Positions 6,682-14,881 of a DNA stretch of 25,613 nucleotides are shown here, one piece after another; position 1 is the first letter of the stretch, and the number at the start of each line of letters is the position of its first letter. Both the position numbers and the translations under genes were made by a program. The notes beneath the pieces were generated by a model. The model saw only the letters and a list, made by a program, of their open reading frames with translations, was not told the origin of the DNA and made no database searches. Source of the stretch: a virus; the IMG/VR virus record IMGVR_UViG_3300022752_000350, positions 1-25,613 of that record; one strand, given 5' to 3'.

Positions 6682-7926
6682 ATGGCTAATCAATTGCTAA
6701 CCATCTCTAAGATCACCAACGAAGCGTTGATGGTCTTGGAAAACGAATTGACTTTCACATCGGAAGTCGACCGCAACTATGACGACCAATTCGCTGTCGT
6801 AGGTGCAAAAATCGGTAACACCGTTAACGTCCGTAGACCTGGTCGTTTCATCGGTACTACTGGCCCTGCTTTGAACGTTGAAGATTTCAACGAGACAAGC
6901 GTTCCTGTAACTTTGAGTACACAGTTCCACGTTGATACACAGTTCACTACACAAGACTTGGCTTTGTCCTTGGATATGTTTAGCGACCGCGTGTTGAAGC
7001 CTGCAGTGGCGGCTATTGCCAACAAGATCGACCGTGACGGTTTGGTCATGGCTAAAAACAACACCGCCAACATCGTTGGTACTGCTGGCACACCACCCAC
7101 AGGTTTGATTACATACCTGACCGCAGCCGCTTACCTTGATGCCGAGGGCGCACCACGCGATGGTCGCCGTTCATGTATCGTTGAACCCTTTACATCTGCC
7201 ACTATTGTGGACAGCTTGAAAGGTCTGTTTGTGCCTCAAGAAGCCATTGGCGAGCAGTATCGCAAGGGCTTGATGGGTCGTGACAGCGCAGGCATGAACT
7301 GGAAGATGGATCAGAACGTTGTGTCTCAGACATTCGGTTCTTATTCAACCGCTGTTCTGTCTTGCAACACTTCAACTGCAACAGGCTTCTTGACTTCTGG
7401 TTGGGCATCTACTTCAACAATCGCATTGTCAGCTACCACTGCCAGCGCATCGTTGCAACAAGGTGACGTTATCCAGATCGCCAATGTCTATGCGGTCAAC
7501 CCACAAAACCGTCAGGCTTATGGTTCAAACAAACTGCGTAACTTTGTTGTGACTGCGGCTGCGACTGTTTCTACTTCTGGTACTACATCTGTGACCGTCA
7601 GCCCTGCTGTCATCACTGCTGGTCAGTTCCAGAACGTGTCTGTCACATCACCTGGCGCATCTGCTGTTACACCTTTCAACAACACTGGTACTGTTTCCCC
7701 ACAAAACATCATCATGCACCGCAATGCGTTCTGTTTGGCAGTAGCCGATTTGGAATTGCCAGAAGGTGTGCATTTTGCTGGTCGTGCAAGCGATAAGGAA
7801 ATCGGTCTGTCAATGCGTGTGGTTCGTCAATACACCATTAACAACGATTCAATTCCTACACGTTTGGATGTGTTGTATGGCTGGGCCCCGCTGTACCCTG
7901 AGTTGGCTTGCCGCGTTGCCGCCTAA
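6682..7926 (+). CDS. Major capsid protein, P22 gp5-like
   Basis: The 414-residue protein is a P22 coat-type HK97-fold capsid protein (P22 gp5 has 430 residues). The N-terminus MANQLLTISKITNEALMVLE and the VDRNYDDQF segment are hallmarks of this family, as is a late NIIMHRNAFCLAVADLELPE segment near residue 345. A beta-rich stretch at about residues 225-335, with NVYAVNPQNRQAYG, corresponds to the inserted I-domain of P22 coat. A strong GGAG site precedes the ATG. Codon use here is the most G/C-favouring in the window, consistent with high expression. Confidence 0.95.
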   Translation: MANQLLTISKITNEALMVLENELTFTSEVDRNYDDQFAVVGAKIGNTVNVRRPGRFIGTTGPALNVEDFNETSVPVTLSTQFHVDTQFTTQDLALSLDMFSDRVLKPAVAAIANKIDRDGLVMAKNNTANIVGTAGTPPTGLITYLTAAAYLDAEGAPRDGRRSCIVEPFTSATIVDSLKGLFVPQEAIGEQYRKGLMGRDSAGMNWKMDQNVVSQTFGSYSTAVLSCNTSTATGFLTSGWASTSTIALSATTASASLQQGDVIQIANVYAVNPQNRQAYGSNKLRNFVVTAAATVSTSGTTSVTVSPAVITAGQFQNVSVTSPGASAVTPFNNTGTVSPQNIIMHRNAFCLAVADLELPEGVHFAGRASDKEIGLSMRVVRQYTINNDSIPTRLDVLYGWAPLYPELACRVAA

Positions 7927-7953
7927 TCATTAACTCTTTTTAAGGAAAAAATC

Positions 7954-8331
7954 ATGGCAAATCCAGGACCAGCATCAGCGATTACTCAAGAATCATTTGC
8001 ACCAATGACCAACGTGGTCAAAGGTGGCGTGTTTTCTTTGAGTTTGACTCCAGCAGCCGTAGCAACCATTACCACCGCCGCCCAAAACTTTGCCAGCACT
8101 GGCATTGGCTTGGTTGTTGGTGATTATGTTTCTGTGGCATTTAACGGTGCTCAGACAGCAGGCGTAGGCGTTCTTGACGCTTATGTATCTGCCGCTGACC
8201 AGTTGACCGTTCGCTTTGTAAACCCCACTGCTGCAAGCGTTACGCCTGCCGCTGGTACTTACTTAGTGTCTGTACAACGTCCAAGCACTTTGACCGCCAC
8301 TAACGCTACATCACCATTGCTTTCTTGGTAA
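7954..8331 (+). CDS. Small head decoration-like protein, copy A
   Basis: This 125-residue Ala/Thr/Val-rich beta protein directly follows the coat gene with a strong AAGGA site. It lacks Cys, a signal peptide and a membrane segment. The C-terminal half (LTVRF-N, then SVTPAAGTYL, about residues 90-112) is closely matched in the gene at 8421, so the two are paralogues. The position just after coat suggests a capsid decoration or surface protein; this is inference from position and composition. The gene is the last before a strong terminator. Confidence 0.8.
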   Translation: MANPGPASAITQESFAPMTNVVKGGVFSLSLTPAAVATITTAAQNFASTGIGLVVGDYVSVAFNGAQTAGVGVLDAYVSAADQLTVRFVNPTAASVTPAAGTYLVSVQRPSTLTATNATSPLLSW

Positions 8332-8347
8332 TAGGTGTGAAGTAGAG

Positions 8348-8386
8348 AAAAGCCACTCTCAAAAGGGGTGGCTTTTTCTATTTTTA
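8348..8386 (+). terminator. Rho-independent terminator after capsid genes
   Basis: AAAAGCCAC (8348-8356) pairs with GTGGCTTTT (8368-8376), and the stem is extended inward by G-T and C-G pairs around a CAAAA-type loop. TTTTT at 8373-8377 and TTTTT at 8381-8385 follow. This is the clearest intrinsic terminator in the window. It separates the coat/decoration unit from the paralogous gene and the fibre cassette. Confidence 0.88.
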
Positions 8387-8420
8387 AAGTACAATCAATT
8401 CATTCTGTAAAGGAATCATC

Positions 8421-8747
8421 ATGGCATCTACCACCGTCACCCGTGGAAATTCGCACGAAACTTTCTACATCTCTATTAACATCACACCAACAGCGGTTAC
8501 TGGTCAAACCACTAGCAATCAAACTTTCAGTGTGCCAGGCTTGTTAACCACCGACATTATCATTGCACAAGGTTACATCACTAACCAAACAAGTGGCGTG
8601 TTTATTGTTGAAGCTGATTGTATTGCTGCAAACGTTTTGACTGTTCAATTTGGTAACTTCACAACTGGCTCAGTCACTCCTGCGGCTGGTTTGTATGAGT
8701 TTCAAATTGTGCGTCTTGAAGGCCCAGCACCAACAACGGCAGGCTAA
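8421..8747 (+). CDS. Small head decoration-like protein, copy B
   Basis: This 108-residue beta-rich protein is a paralogue of the 7954 gene. It shares the block LTVQF-N, then GSVTPAAGLYEFQIVR, and a similar spacing of hydrophobic strands before it. The N-terminus (MASTTVTRGNSHETFYISIN) differs. An AAAGGA site precedes the ATG. There is one Cys near residue 69 and no membrane segment. A virion surface role is likely from position and paralogy but unproven. It is the first gene after the terminator and reaches almost to the start of the next gene. Confidence 0.8.
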   Translation: MASTTVTRGNSHETFYISINITPTAVTGQTTSNQTFSVPGLLTTDIIIAQGYITNQTSGVFIVEADCIAANVLTVQFGNFTTGSVTPAAGLYEFQIVRLEGPAPTTAG

Positions 8748-8749
8748 TC

Positions 8750-9094
8750 ATGGCAGGCTCAACCGTTCAAAGAAACGCTGGTTCAACGGTTGCGTTGTCA
8801 GTCACTAGCACGGCTCATGCGGCTGTGTTGATTGATGATTCAACCAATGACCAGATTAACTACACTGCGTTTTTGAACACTGGCGCAGCGCCTATTGCTG
8901 TGAAATGGGGTATTGCCGATCCTGGCGCACCCGCTTTTCCAGTAGATGGCACAAATGGCGATTTTGTCTTAGCTGCTGGCATGACAACACCGCTAATTTT
9001 GGCTACGCCTACAACACCATACTATCTGACAGCAAAAAGCAATTCAGGCACTGCTGGCATTTTGTATGTAACGCCTGCCGCCGATCAATCCTAA
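8750..9094 (+). CDS. Hypothetical virion surface protein
   Basis: I do not recognise this 114-residue beta-rich protein with certainty. It is Ala/Thr/Pro-rich, has no Cys and contains VKWGIADPGAPAFPVDGTNG in its middle (about residues 51-70) and a TPYYLTAKSNSGTAGILYVT end. That pattern of a small beta-sandwich exposing Gly/Thr loops is common in phage head-surface and fibre-accessory proteins. It begins two bases after the preceding stop and ends nine bases before the large fibre gene, so it is part of the same cluster. Confidence 0.75.
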   Translation: MAGSTVQRNAGSTVALSVTSTAHAAVLIDDSTNDQINYTAFLNTGAAPIAVKWGIADPGAPAFPVDGTNGDFVLAAGMTTPLILATPTTPYYLTAKSNSGTAGILYVTPAADQS

Positions 9095-9103
9095 GGAGTA
9101 GGC

Positions 9104-11740
9104 ATGGCTGATCCTGCCAAAGTCCTAGACCAGAATCTATTGCCTGTACAGGCGTATTTTGCTGTCGATGGAACATTTCAAACATTTATTGGTCAGGGTC
9201 AGCCATTTTTTGCCACGTTGAATCCAAATCAGTCTGGTTTGGCAATTACGCTAAGTACGTTAGATTCAAGCCCAATCGGGTCGATTACACCGTCTACTGG
9301 TGTTTTCACTAATATCTCAACTACCACAGGGTCAATTTCTACCACACCCACGGCAAACACAGATATTGCCAACAAATACTATGTTGACCAAATTGCCCAA
9401 GGGTTAAGCCCCAAGCAAGCAGTTAAATGCGGCACAACTGCCAACATTACATTGTCTGGATTGCAGACAATTGATGGCTATACGACCTTGGCTGGCGACC
9501 GTGTGCTTGTAAAGAATCAGTCTACAAGTTCACAAAACGGCATTTACATTGCATCAGCTACCGCATGGACTCGATCCACGGACATGGATGTGTGGTCGGA
9601 AGTGCCAGGCGCGTACACTGTCATTTTGAACGGCACAAATAACGCAAACACTGGTTGGGTTTGTACTGCCACAGACGCAGGAACAATTAACGTCACTGCC
9701 ATGCCTTGGGTTCAATTCTCAGGTATGGGGACTTACTTTGCTGGCACAGGTTTAAATCTTGCATCTAACACATTTAGTATTGCTAACACTGGCGTTACTG
9801 CCGCATCGGTTGGGTCTGCATCTAAAACGCTGACCGCCACTGTCAACGCACAAGGTCAATTGACTTCTTTGCTAGATACCAATATTGCAATTGGCGCAAC
9901 CCAAATCACATCTGGCACGATTGACACCGCAAGAATCTCAGGTTCATACACTGGTATTACTGGTGTTGGAACGCTGACCGCAGGCACATGGAACGCAAGC
10001 ACAATTGGCGTGGCTTATGGCGGTACAGGCGCAACCACATTGACAGGTTACGTTAAAGCAAGCGGCACAAGCGCATTTACAGCGGTGTCCACCATTCCTA
10101 ACACTGACATTAGTGGTTTAGGCACAATGTCCACCCAAAATGCCAGTTCTGTGGCTATTACAGGTGGTTCTGCGGCGGTTTCTACGCTTAAAACACTAGG
10201 TTTAACAGGTTATTTGTATGGGAATGACACAAGTGCTGTAACCGCATCAACAACCATTCCAACATCAGCTTTATCTGGTAATTTTGTTAGCACATTTTCA
10301 GCAGGTACAACAGGATTAACACCCAACACCAACACCGCAGGCGCGATTACTTTGGGTGGCACTTTAGCTGTTGCTAATGGTGGAACTGGCGTGACTTCAT
10401 CAAGTGGCGCTAATTCTGTTGTTTTGCGAGATGCAAATGCAAATATTACAGTTAATTGTTTGTTTGAGGGATATGCAACAGTAGCTGCAAGCGGAACAAC
10501 AATCGTTTTAACTGCGGCATCTGCCCAAAATTACCAAATCACTGGCTCTGGTGGTCAAGTAATCAGATTACCTAATGCAACAACGCTACCTAATGGCGCA
10601 TTGTTTACATTTAACAACAATCAAAGTTCTGGCGCTATTACTGTTCAGAATAATTCATCAACCACTGTTGCAACAATCAATTCTGGTGGATATGTAATTG
10701 TTACTTTAATAGATAACGCAATTGCGGCTGGCTCATGGGATCGTCACGACCAAACGCCAGCTAACGTATCTTGGTCTACTAACACGTTTGATTACTCTGG
10801 CTCTATTACTAGCGCAACGTGGAACGGTTCGACCATTGCTATTAATCGAGGCGGTACAAATGGAACGGCTACACCAACCGCAGGCGCAGTGGCTTATGGA
10901 ACTGGTACGGCTTACGGATTTACAGCGGCAGGCTCATCTGGTCAGGTGCTTCAGTCTAATGGTTCAAGCGCACCAACTTGGGCAACCCCATCAGCTTCAA
11001 TCACAATTTCTGATGACACATCAACAATAACAGCTAGATATTTGCTGTTTACAAACGCTACGACAGGATCAATTTCTACTGAATACGTCAGTTCCACTAA
11101 ATTACAGTACGTACCCAGCACTGGCGTTTTATCGGCTACTGGCTTTTCTGGTGCTGGTGCATTTACCACTTTAAGCGCAAGTTCTACTGTTTCTGGATCA
11201 GGTTTTACGTCATATTTTGCATCACCGCCTGCAATTGGTGGAACAGCAGCGGCGGCGGGTACTTTTACAACATTAACTGCAACCGCAGATTCTGCATTTA
11301 CGTCAACAGGTGCTTTACAGCTTCCATCGGGAACTACTGCTCAACAACCAACTGGTGTAGCTGGCAAGATTCGCTATAACACTACAACCAGTTCATTTGA
11401 GGGATACAGTGGTGGTGCTTGGGCATCTATTGGTGGCGGGTCAACAATTTCAGACGATACAACCACAAATTCAACTAGATACCCATTATTTGCGGCAGCT
11501 ACATCTGGAACTGCCTCAACAATATACACAAGCTCTACTGAATTAAAATACAATCCATCAACAGGTGTTTTAACTTCTGTAGGATTAGCGGCAAGTTCTG
11601 GATTGCATGAAAATTCAGCAACAATTGCCGCTAATTACACAATTGGAACAGGTAACAATGCTATGTCAGCAGGACCGATAACCATTAATGCAAGTGTTTC
11701 TGTCACAGTTCCATCTAGTTCAGTTTGGGTGGTTTTATGA
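9104..11740 (+). CDS. Large tail fibre protein with repeats
   Basis: This 878-residue Thr/Ser/Gly/Ala-rich fibre has an AAGGAG site. A domain widespread in phage fibres spans about residues 90-205: KYYVDQIAQGLSPKQAV, then GDRVLVKNQ, NGIYIASATAWTRSTDMD and GWVCTATD. Then come GGTG repeats (YGGTGATT, ANGGTGVTSS, NRGGTNGT) typical of trimeric beta-helix shafts. Two copies of a 46-residue repeat begin ISDDT at residues 635 and 782 and end PSTGVL. The C-terminus (AANYTIGTGNNAMSAGP, then VTVPSSSVWVVL) is a common fibre end domain. It lies outside the cell and probably binds the host. Its stop overlaps the next start. Confidence 0.9.
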   Translation: MADPAKVLDQNLLPVQAYFAVDGTFQTFIGQGQPFFATLNPNQSGLAITLSTLDSSPIGSITPSTGVFTNISTTTGSISTTPTANTDIANKYYVDQIAQGLSPKQAVKCGTTANITLSGLQTIDGYTTLAGDRVLVKNQSTSSQNGIYIASATAWTRSTDMDVWSEVPGAYTVILNGTNNANTGWVCTATDAGTINVTAMPWVQFSGMGTYFAGTGLNLASNTFSIANTGVTAASVGSASKTLTATVNAQGQLTSLLDTNIAIGATQITSGTIDTARISGSYTGITGVGTLTAGTWNASTIGVAYGGTGATTLTGYVKASGTSAFTAVSTIPNTDISGLGTMSTQNASSVAITGGSAAVSTLKTLGLTGYLYGNDTSAVTASTTIPTSALSGNFVSTFSAGTTGLTPNTNTAGAITLGGTLAVANGGTGVTSSSGANSVVLRDANANITVNCLFEGYATVAASGTTIVLTAASAQNYQITGSGGQVIRLPNATTLPNGALFTFNNNQSSGAITVQNNSSTTVATINSGGYVIVTLIDNAIAAGSWDRHDQTPANVSWSTNTFDYSGSITSATWNGSTIAINRGGTNGTATPTAGAVAYGTGTAYGFTAAGSSGQVLQSNGSSAPTWATPSASITISDDTSTITARYLLFTNATTGSISTEYVSSTKLQYVPSTGVLSATGFSGAGAFTTLSASSTVSGSGFTSYFASPPAIGGTAAAAGTFTTLTATADSAFTSTGALQLPSGTTAQQPTGVAGKIRYNTTTSSFEGYSGGAWASIGGGSTISDDTTTNSTRYPLFAAATSGTASTIYTSSTELKYNPSTGVLTSVGLAASSGLHENSATIAANYTIGTGNNAMSAGPITINASVSVTVPSSSVWVVL

Positions 11741-12342
11741 TTATTTTAGATGGAACAAATGGCGAAACATTTCCATCATGGACAACTGTTACACGACCTG
11801 CTTCCCCTAATGCTGGTCAAACTGGATATAACACTACTTTATCTGCGCTTGAATCATACAACGGTACAACATGGATTAGTATTGGAACAGTAACTAATGC
11901 TTTGACTATTGGTACTGGATTATCTGGTACAAGTTTTAATGGTTCTTCCGCAGTAACAATAGCAATAGATAGCACAGTTGCTACGTTATCAGGTACACAA
12001 ACCATAACAAACAAACGTATAAACCCAAGAGTTTCAAGTGCCGCCAGCCCAACCAGCCCATTAACACCAGACTTTAGTTCATATGATGTTTATGCTATTA
12101 CTGGTTTAACAACTGCTTTAACTATTAATGCGCCGACAGGAACACCTGTTGATGGAAATAAATTGATATTCCGAATTCTTGATAATGGAACAGCTAGAGC
12201 ATTAACTTGGAATGCCACATACACTGTAATTGGAGTTACCTTGCCCACAACAACAGTGGCAAGTAAAACAATGTATGTTGGTTGTATTTATAACGCTAAT
12301 AACACTCGTTGGGATGTTATTGCAGTAACTACACAGGCTTAA
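11737..12342 (+). CDS. Small tail fibre-like protein
   Basis: I use ATG 11737, which overlaps the stop of the large fibre (ATGA); an upstream TTG at 11725 is less likely. The 201-residue product opens MIILDGTNGETFPSW and then has a segment (PNAGQTGYNTTLSALESYNG, then TTWISIG) that resembles one in the large fibre (AGKIRYNTTTSSFEGYSGG). The middle carries a GTQTITNKRINPRV motif known from many phage fibre proteins. The C-terminal part is a small beta domain ending DNGTARALTWNATY and NNTRWDVIAV. It is probably a fibre or fibre-tip component encoded in tandem with the large fibre. Confidence 0.85.
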   Translation: MIILDGTNGETFPSWTTVTRPASPNAGQTGYNTTLSALESYNGTTWISIGTVTNALTIGTGLSGTSFNGSSAVTIAIDSTVATLSGTQTITNKRINPRVSSAASPTSPLTPDFSSYDVYAITGLTTALTINAPTGTPVDGNKLIFRILDNGTARALTWNATYTVIGVTLPTTTVASKTMYVGCIYNANNTRWDVIAVTTQA

Positions 12343-12344
12343 TC

Positions 12345-13316
12345 ATGGCTGTAACTAAATATATTTTTTATAATGGGGCTGGTGGACCAAGCAACTTTAC
12401 TGTTCCTGCTGATTTTGTTTCACTTGTTTCATTAGAAGCATTAGGCGCTGGTGGTAGTGGAAATACTGGCGGCGGCAGCACACAATATGGTGCTGGAGGT
12501 GGTGGTGCTTATTCAAAAACTCTTGGTAGTTCAGTAACAGTACCACTTGTTGCTGGTGTAACTACAGTTTTTTTTAATTCTCCGCAAAATGGCGGATTGG
12601 GTGATTCTTGGATAGCTATTACTGCCGTTCAATCAGGCCCACCCAGTTCTACCGCAACTGGAGTGTCTGCAAAAAGTGGTGGTAGTGCTTCGGCTAACGT
12701 AGGCGGTGCTGGTGGATCGGCTGCTTCTGGAGTAGGGGATACTAGATGGAATGGTGGTGCTGGTGGCACTGGAACTACTACAACAAGGAATAATGCTGGT
12801 GGAGGAGGTGGTGCGGCTGGCCCATCAGGTGCTGGTGGTGATGGAGGTGCGGCTTATAACAGTACCGCAAATAGAGGGCATGGGGGTGGTGGCGGCACTA
12901 ACAATGGTTCTGCTGGTAGTGCTGGCACTAGTACGGCTGGTGGTGCTGGTGGTAGCGGTGGTGGCGGTACTGCTTCGGGTGGGTCGGGTGGTACTTCTGG
13001 TTCACCTAGCGGCACTGCTGGATCTACTAGCAGTAGTGGTGCTGGTGGCGGCGGCGGCGGTTATGGTGCAACTGGTTTAAATAATTCTACCAATGCAGGA
13101 GGTATTTATACTGCTTATTCTAATGCAACTACTGGCGTTGGTGATGTAAATATTGGTGCTGGCGGCGGTGGTGGATTTGCTGGTACGTTAGGTCCTGGTG
13201 CTGGTAGAAGCGGAAATAGTGGTGGAATTACTACTGGCGGTACTGGTTGGGTTTTATTTACTTACCTTGCCGCAGATCCAGTTACAAACAATGGCAACTT
13301 TCTTGCGTTTTTTTAA
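12345..13316 (+). CDS. Glycine-rich tail tip/adhesin-like protein
   Basis: ATG 12345 is chosen over the upstream frame opening at 12309, which is a shadow of the previous gene. The 323-residue protein begins with a short beta segment (KYIFYNGAGGPSNFTVPADF), then from about residue 33 to 300 has block after block of poly-Gly and Gly-Ala/Gly-Ser (for instance AGGGGGAAGPSG). It ends GTGWVLFTYLAADP and a hydrophobic LAFF. Such glycine-rich domains occur in fibre-tip adhesins, where they can form polyglycine-II sandwiches, as in Salmonella phage S16 gp38. The tip role is inferred from composition and place in the fibre cassette. Confidence 0.82.
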   Translation: MAVTKYIFYNGAGGPSNFTVPADFVSLVSLEALGAGGSGNTGGGSTQYGAGGGGAYSKTLGSSVTVPLVAGVTTVFFNSPQNGGLGDSWIAITAVQSGPPSSTATGVSAKSGGSASANVGGAGGSAASGVGDTRWNGGAGGTGTTTTRNNAGGGGGAAGPSGAGGDGGAAYNSTANRGHGGGGGTNNGSAGSAGTSTAGGAGGSGGGGTASGGSGGTSGSPSGTAGSTSSSGAGGGGGGYGATGLNNSTNAGGIYTAYSNATTGVGDVNIGAGGGGGFAGTLGPGAGRSGNSGGITTGGTGWVLFTYLAADPVTNNGNFLAFF

Positions 13317-13369
13317 AAATAAATAATTGAATAAAAAAATGAAAAATCAACTTATTATTTTGGAAATTT

Positions 13370-13699
13370 ATGCCAACAATAGTTAACGGAACAAACGGTT
13401 TGCTGAGATCAGCAGATTATCAAACCCCATCGACAGGGTTTAGTTATACTTTTCCAGCGTCTTCCCAAGTTGTGATATTTAAACCATCTGCAACACTTGC
13501 GGCTGGCACAATTACAATGCCACTTGCGCCATCTGATGGTATGACCGTGACCATGACAACAACTCAAACAATTACAGCTTTGGTTTTGTCAGGTAATACA
13601 GGACAAACTGTAAACAATGCAATTACCACTTTGACAGCGGGAACTGCGGCATCGTATCTTTACCGATCTGCTGACACATCTTGGTATCGAATAGGATAA
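13370..13699 (+). CDS. Small fibre-associated protein
   Basis: This 109-residue beta-rich protein starts MPTIVNGTNGLL, echoing the IL-DGTNG opening of the 11737 gene. The remainder has alternating hydrophobic and Thr residues, then TAGTAASYLYRSADTSWYRI at the end. That end resembles the last segment of small trimeric fibre modules. It contains no Cys or membrane segment. A 53-base AT-rich gap precedes it, with GGAAATTT before the ATG. It probably belongs to the tail-fibre set. The assignment rests on context and composition, not on a recognised family. Confidence 0.72.
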   Translation: MPTIVNGTNGLLRSADYQTPSTGFSYTFPASSQVVIFKPSATLAAGTITMPLAPSDGMTVTMTTTQTITALVLSGNTGQTVNNAITTLTAGTAASYLYRSADTSWYRIG

Positions 13700-13709
13700 A
13701 GGGCAAAAA

Positions 13710-14396
13710 ATGAGCACTGTAGTTTTTCAAGCAGCATTAGGTGGTCAAATCAATCTGGTTGGGGCTAATACTGCATCAACGCTAAATATTAATGTGCCTG
13801 CATTTGCTGGAACAATGGCATCTTTATTATCCGTAAACAACAATGGCGTAACTTATGTAAATTCAAGTGGTCAACCGACAACTGGTTCAGCCTTAACATT
13901 TGATGGAACAAACTTTGTTACAACAGGTACAGCATCTGCTACCAAATTAATACCAACTGGAGGAACTGCAACTGGCAATGGAATGTATTTGCCAGCAAGT
14001 AATCAAATTGCTTTTAGTACAAATGGCACAGAAGGTATGCGTATTGACGCAAGCAGTAACTTGCTAATTAACTCAGGCTACGGCTCTGTTGCTACTGCAT
14101 ACGGCTGTCGTGCTTGGGTAAACTTTAATGGTGTGACAACAGTATCAATTAGAGGATCTGCAAATGTAAGTTCAGTTACTAGAGCTAGTGCTGGTCTTTA
14201 TACAATCAACTTTACGATTGCAATGCCTGATGTAAATTATTCTGCTATTGGAACTTGTAATTTTGAATATGACATAGGACTACCTTTAAACACTAAAACA
14301 TTTGCAACTGGTTCTATTGGAATAGAGACATTCAGACCATATCCATATAACACGGTTGTTGACGTAAGCACTGCTTGCGTTGCAATTTTCAGATAA
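13710..14396 (+). CDS. Tail fibre protein with tip domain
   Basis: The 228-residue protein has two parts. Residues about 60-120 carry fibre-shaft features seen in many phages: SALTFDGTNF, then NQIAFSTNGTEGMRIDASSN. The C-terminal about 100 residues start CRAWVNFNGVTTVSIRGSAN and run through LYTINFTIAMPDVNYSAIG, a recognisable fibre end domain found in several phage families. An AAAGGG site precedes the ATG. There are three Cys in the end domain, which is unusual for fibres. It likely takes part in host binding. Three small conserved genes follow. Confidence 0.87.
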   Translation: MSTVVFQAALGGQINLVGANTASTLNINVPAFAGTMASLLSVNNNGVTYVNSSGQPTTGSALTFDGTNFVTTGTASATKLIPTGGTATGNGMYLPASNQIAFSTNGTEGMRIDASSNLLINSGYGSVATAYGCRAWVNFNGVTTVSIRGSANVSSVTRASAGLYTINFTIAMPDVNYSAIGTCNFEYDIGLPLNTKTFATGSIGIETFRPYPYNTVVDVSTACVAIFR

Positions 14397-14405
14397 GGAG
14401 AAACC

Positions 14406-14657
14406 ATGACACAAGTAATTATTTGCCCAAACGATGATGGATGGGTATCAGTTATTAGCCCTGCGCTTGAATGTGGTTTATCTATTGAAGAAATTGCTCG
14501 TAAAGACGTTCCTGCTGGTAAGCCTTATCACATCATCAACGTAGACCAACTGCCACAAGAGCATATGTTTTTTGAAGCATGGGAAGCCGACTTTTCTAAT
14601 CCAGATGGACATGGGATTGGACATGACGCTTGGTTTGCAGAGCAGGGGCAAGCATGA
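14406..14657 (+). CDS. Conserved small fibre-partner protein
   Basis: The 83-residue product has a strand-rich start (QVIICPNDDGWVSVISPALE), then a well-known segment SIEEIARKDVPAGKPYHIIN, and ends with FFEAWEAD and a His-rich tail (DGHGIGHDAWF). Small proteins with this D/N-DG-VAV, IEEIA-KDVPAG, F--AWE order often lie just after phage fibre genes; their role is not established, but fibre assembly or stability is a fair guess. There is a strong AAGGAG site, and the stop overlaps the next start (ATGA). Confidence 0.82.
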   Translation: MTQVIICPNDDGWVSVISPALECGLSIEEIARKDVPAGKPYHIINVDQLPQEHMFFEAWEADFSNPDGHGIGHDAWFAEQGQA

Positions 14658-14881
14658 TTACCATCAATGTAACTAAAGCCAAAGTAATTGCTCACGATAT
14701 TCGTCGTGAACTAAGGTCTCAAGAATTTAAACCTTATGACGATGCAATTGCTAAACAAATACCTGGACAAATTGAGGGCGCAGAAGCGGCAAGGCAGGCT
14801 ATTCGTGATAAATATGCAATTATGCAAACAACAATAGATGCAGCAACAACAATAAATGAATTAAAGGCGGCAATAACATGA
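14654..14881 (+). CDS. Conserved small helical fibre-partner protein
   Basis: The start is ATG 14654, in an ATGA overlap with the preceding stop; the longer frame from TTG 14630 is less likely. The 75-residue protein is all helix and contains the family segment VTKAKVIAHDIRRELRSQEF, then AIAKQIPGQIEG, EAARQAIRDKYAIMQTTIDA and a Leu/Lys end. This pattern occurs repeatedly behind phage fibre genes, generally next to the partner encoded just upstream. It has no Cys and no membrane segment. The function is unknown; an assembly or capping role in the fibre module is inferred from the constant gene order. Confidence 0.82.
   Translation: MITINVTKAKVIAHDIRRELRSQEFKPYDDAIAKQIPGQIEGAEAARQAIRDKYAIMQTTIDAATTINELKAAIT

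Noticed and set aside
8385-8420. TACAAT as a promoter -10 box
   Set aside because: No acceptable -35 sequence at the right distance; the match alone is weak in an AT-rich stretch.
12751-13080. Open frame inside the polyglycine gene
   Set aside because: It is the frame shadow of GGN repeats, which give long open frames with Val/Leu-rich translation.
13317-13369. AT-rich gap with TTGAAT and TATTAT
   Set aside because: The spacing of 20 bases between the boxes is too long for a sigma-70 promoter; the gap is otherwise featureless, and a 15-codon frame at 13339 is not credible.
14630-14653. TTG-initiated extension of the 14654 gene
   Set aside because: ATG 14654 forms the usual ATGA coupling and gives the family N-terminus.
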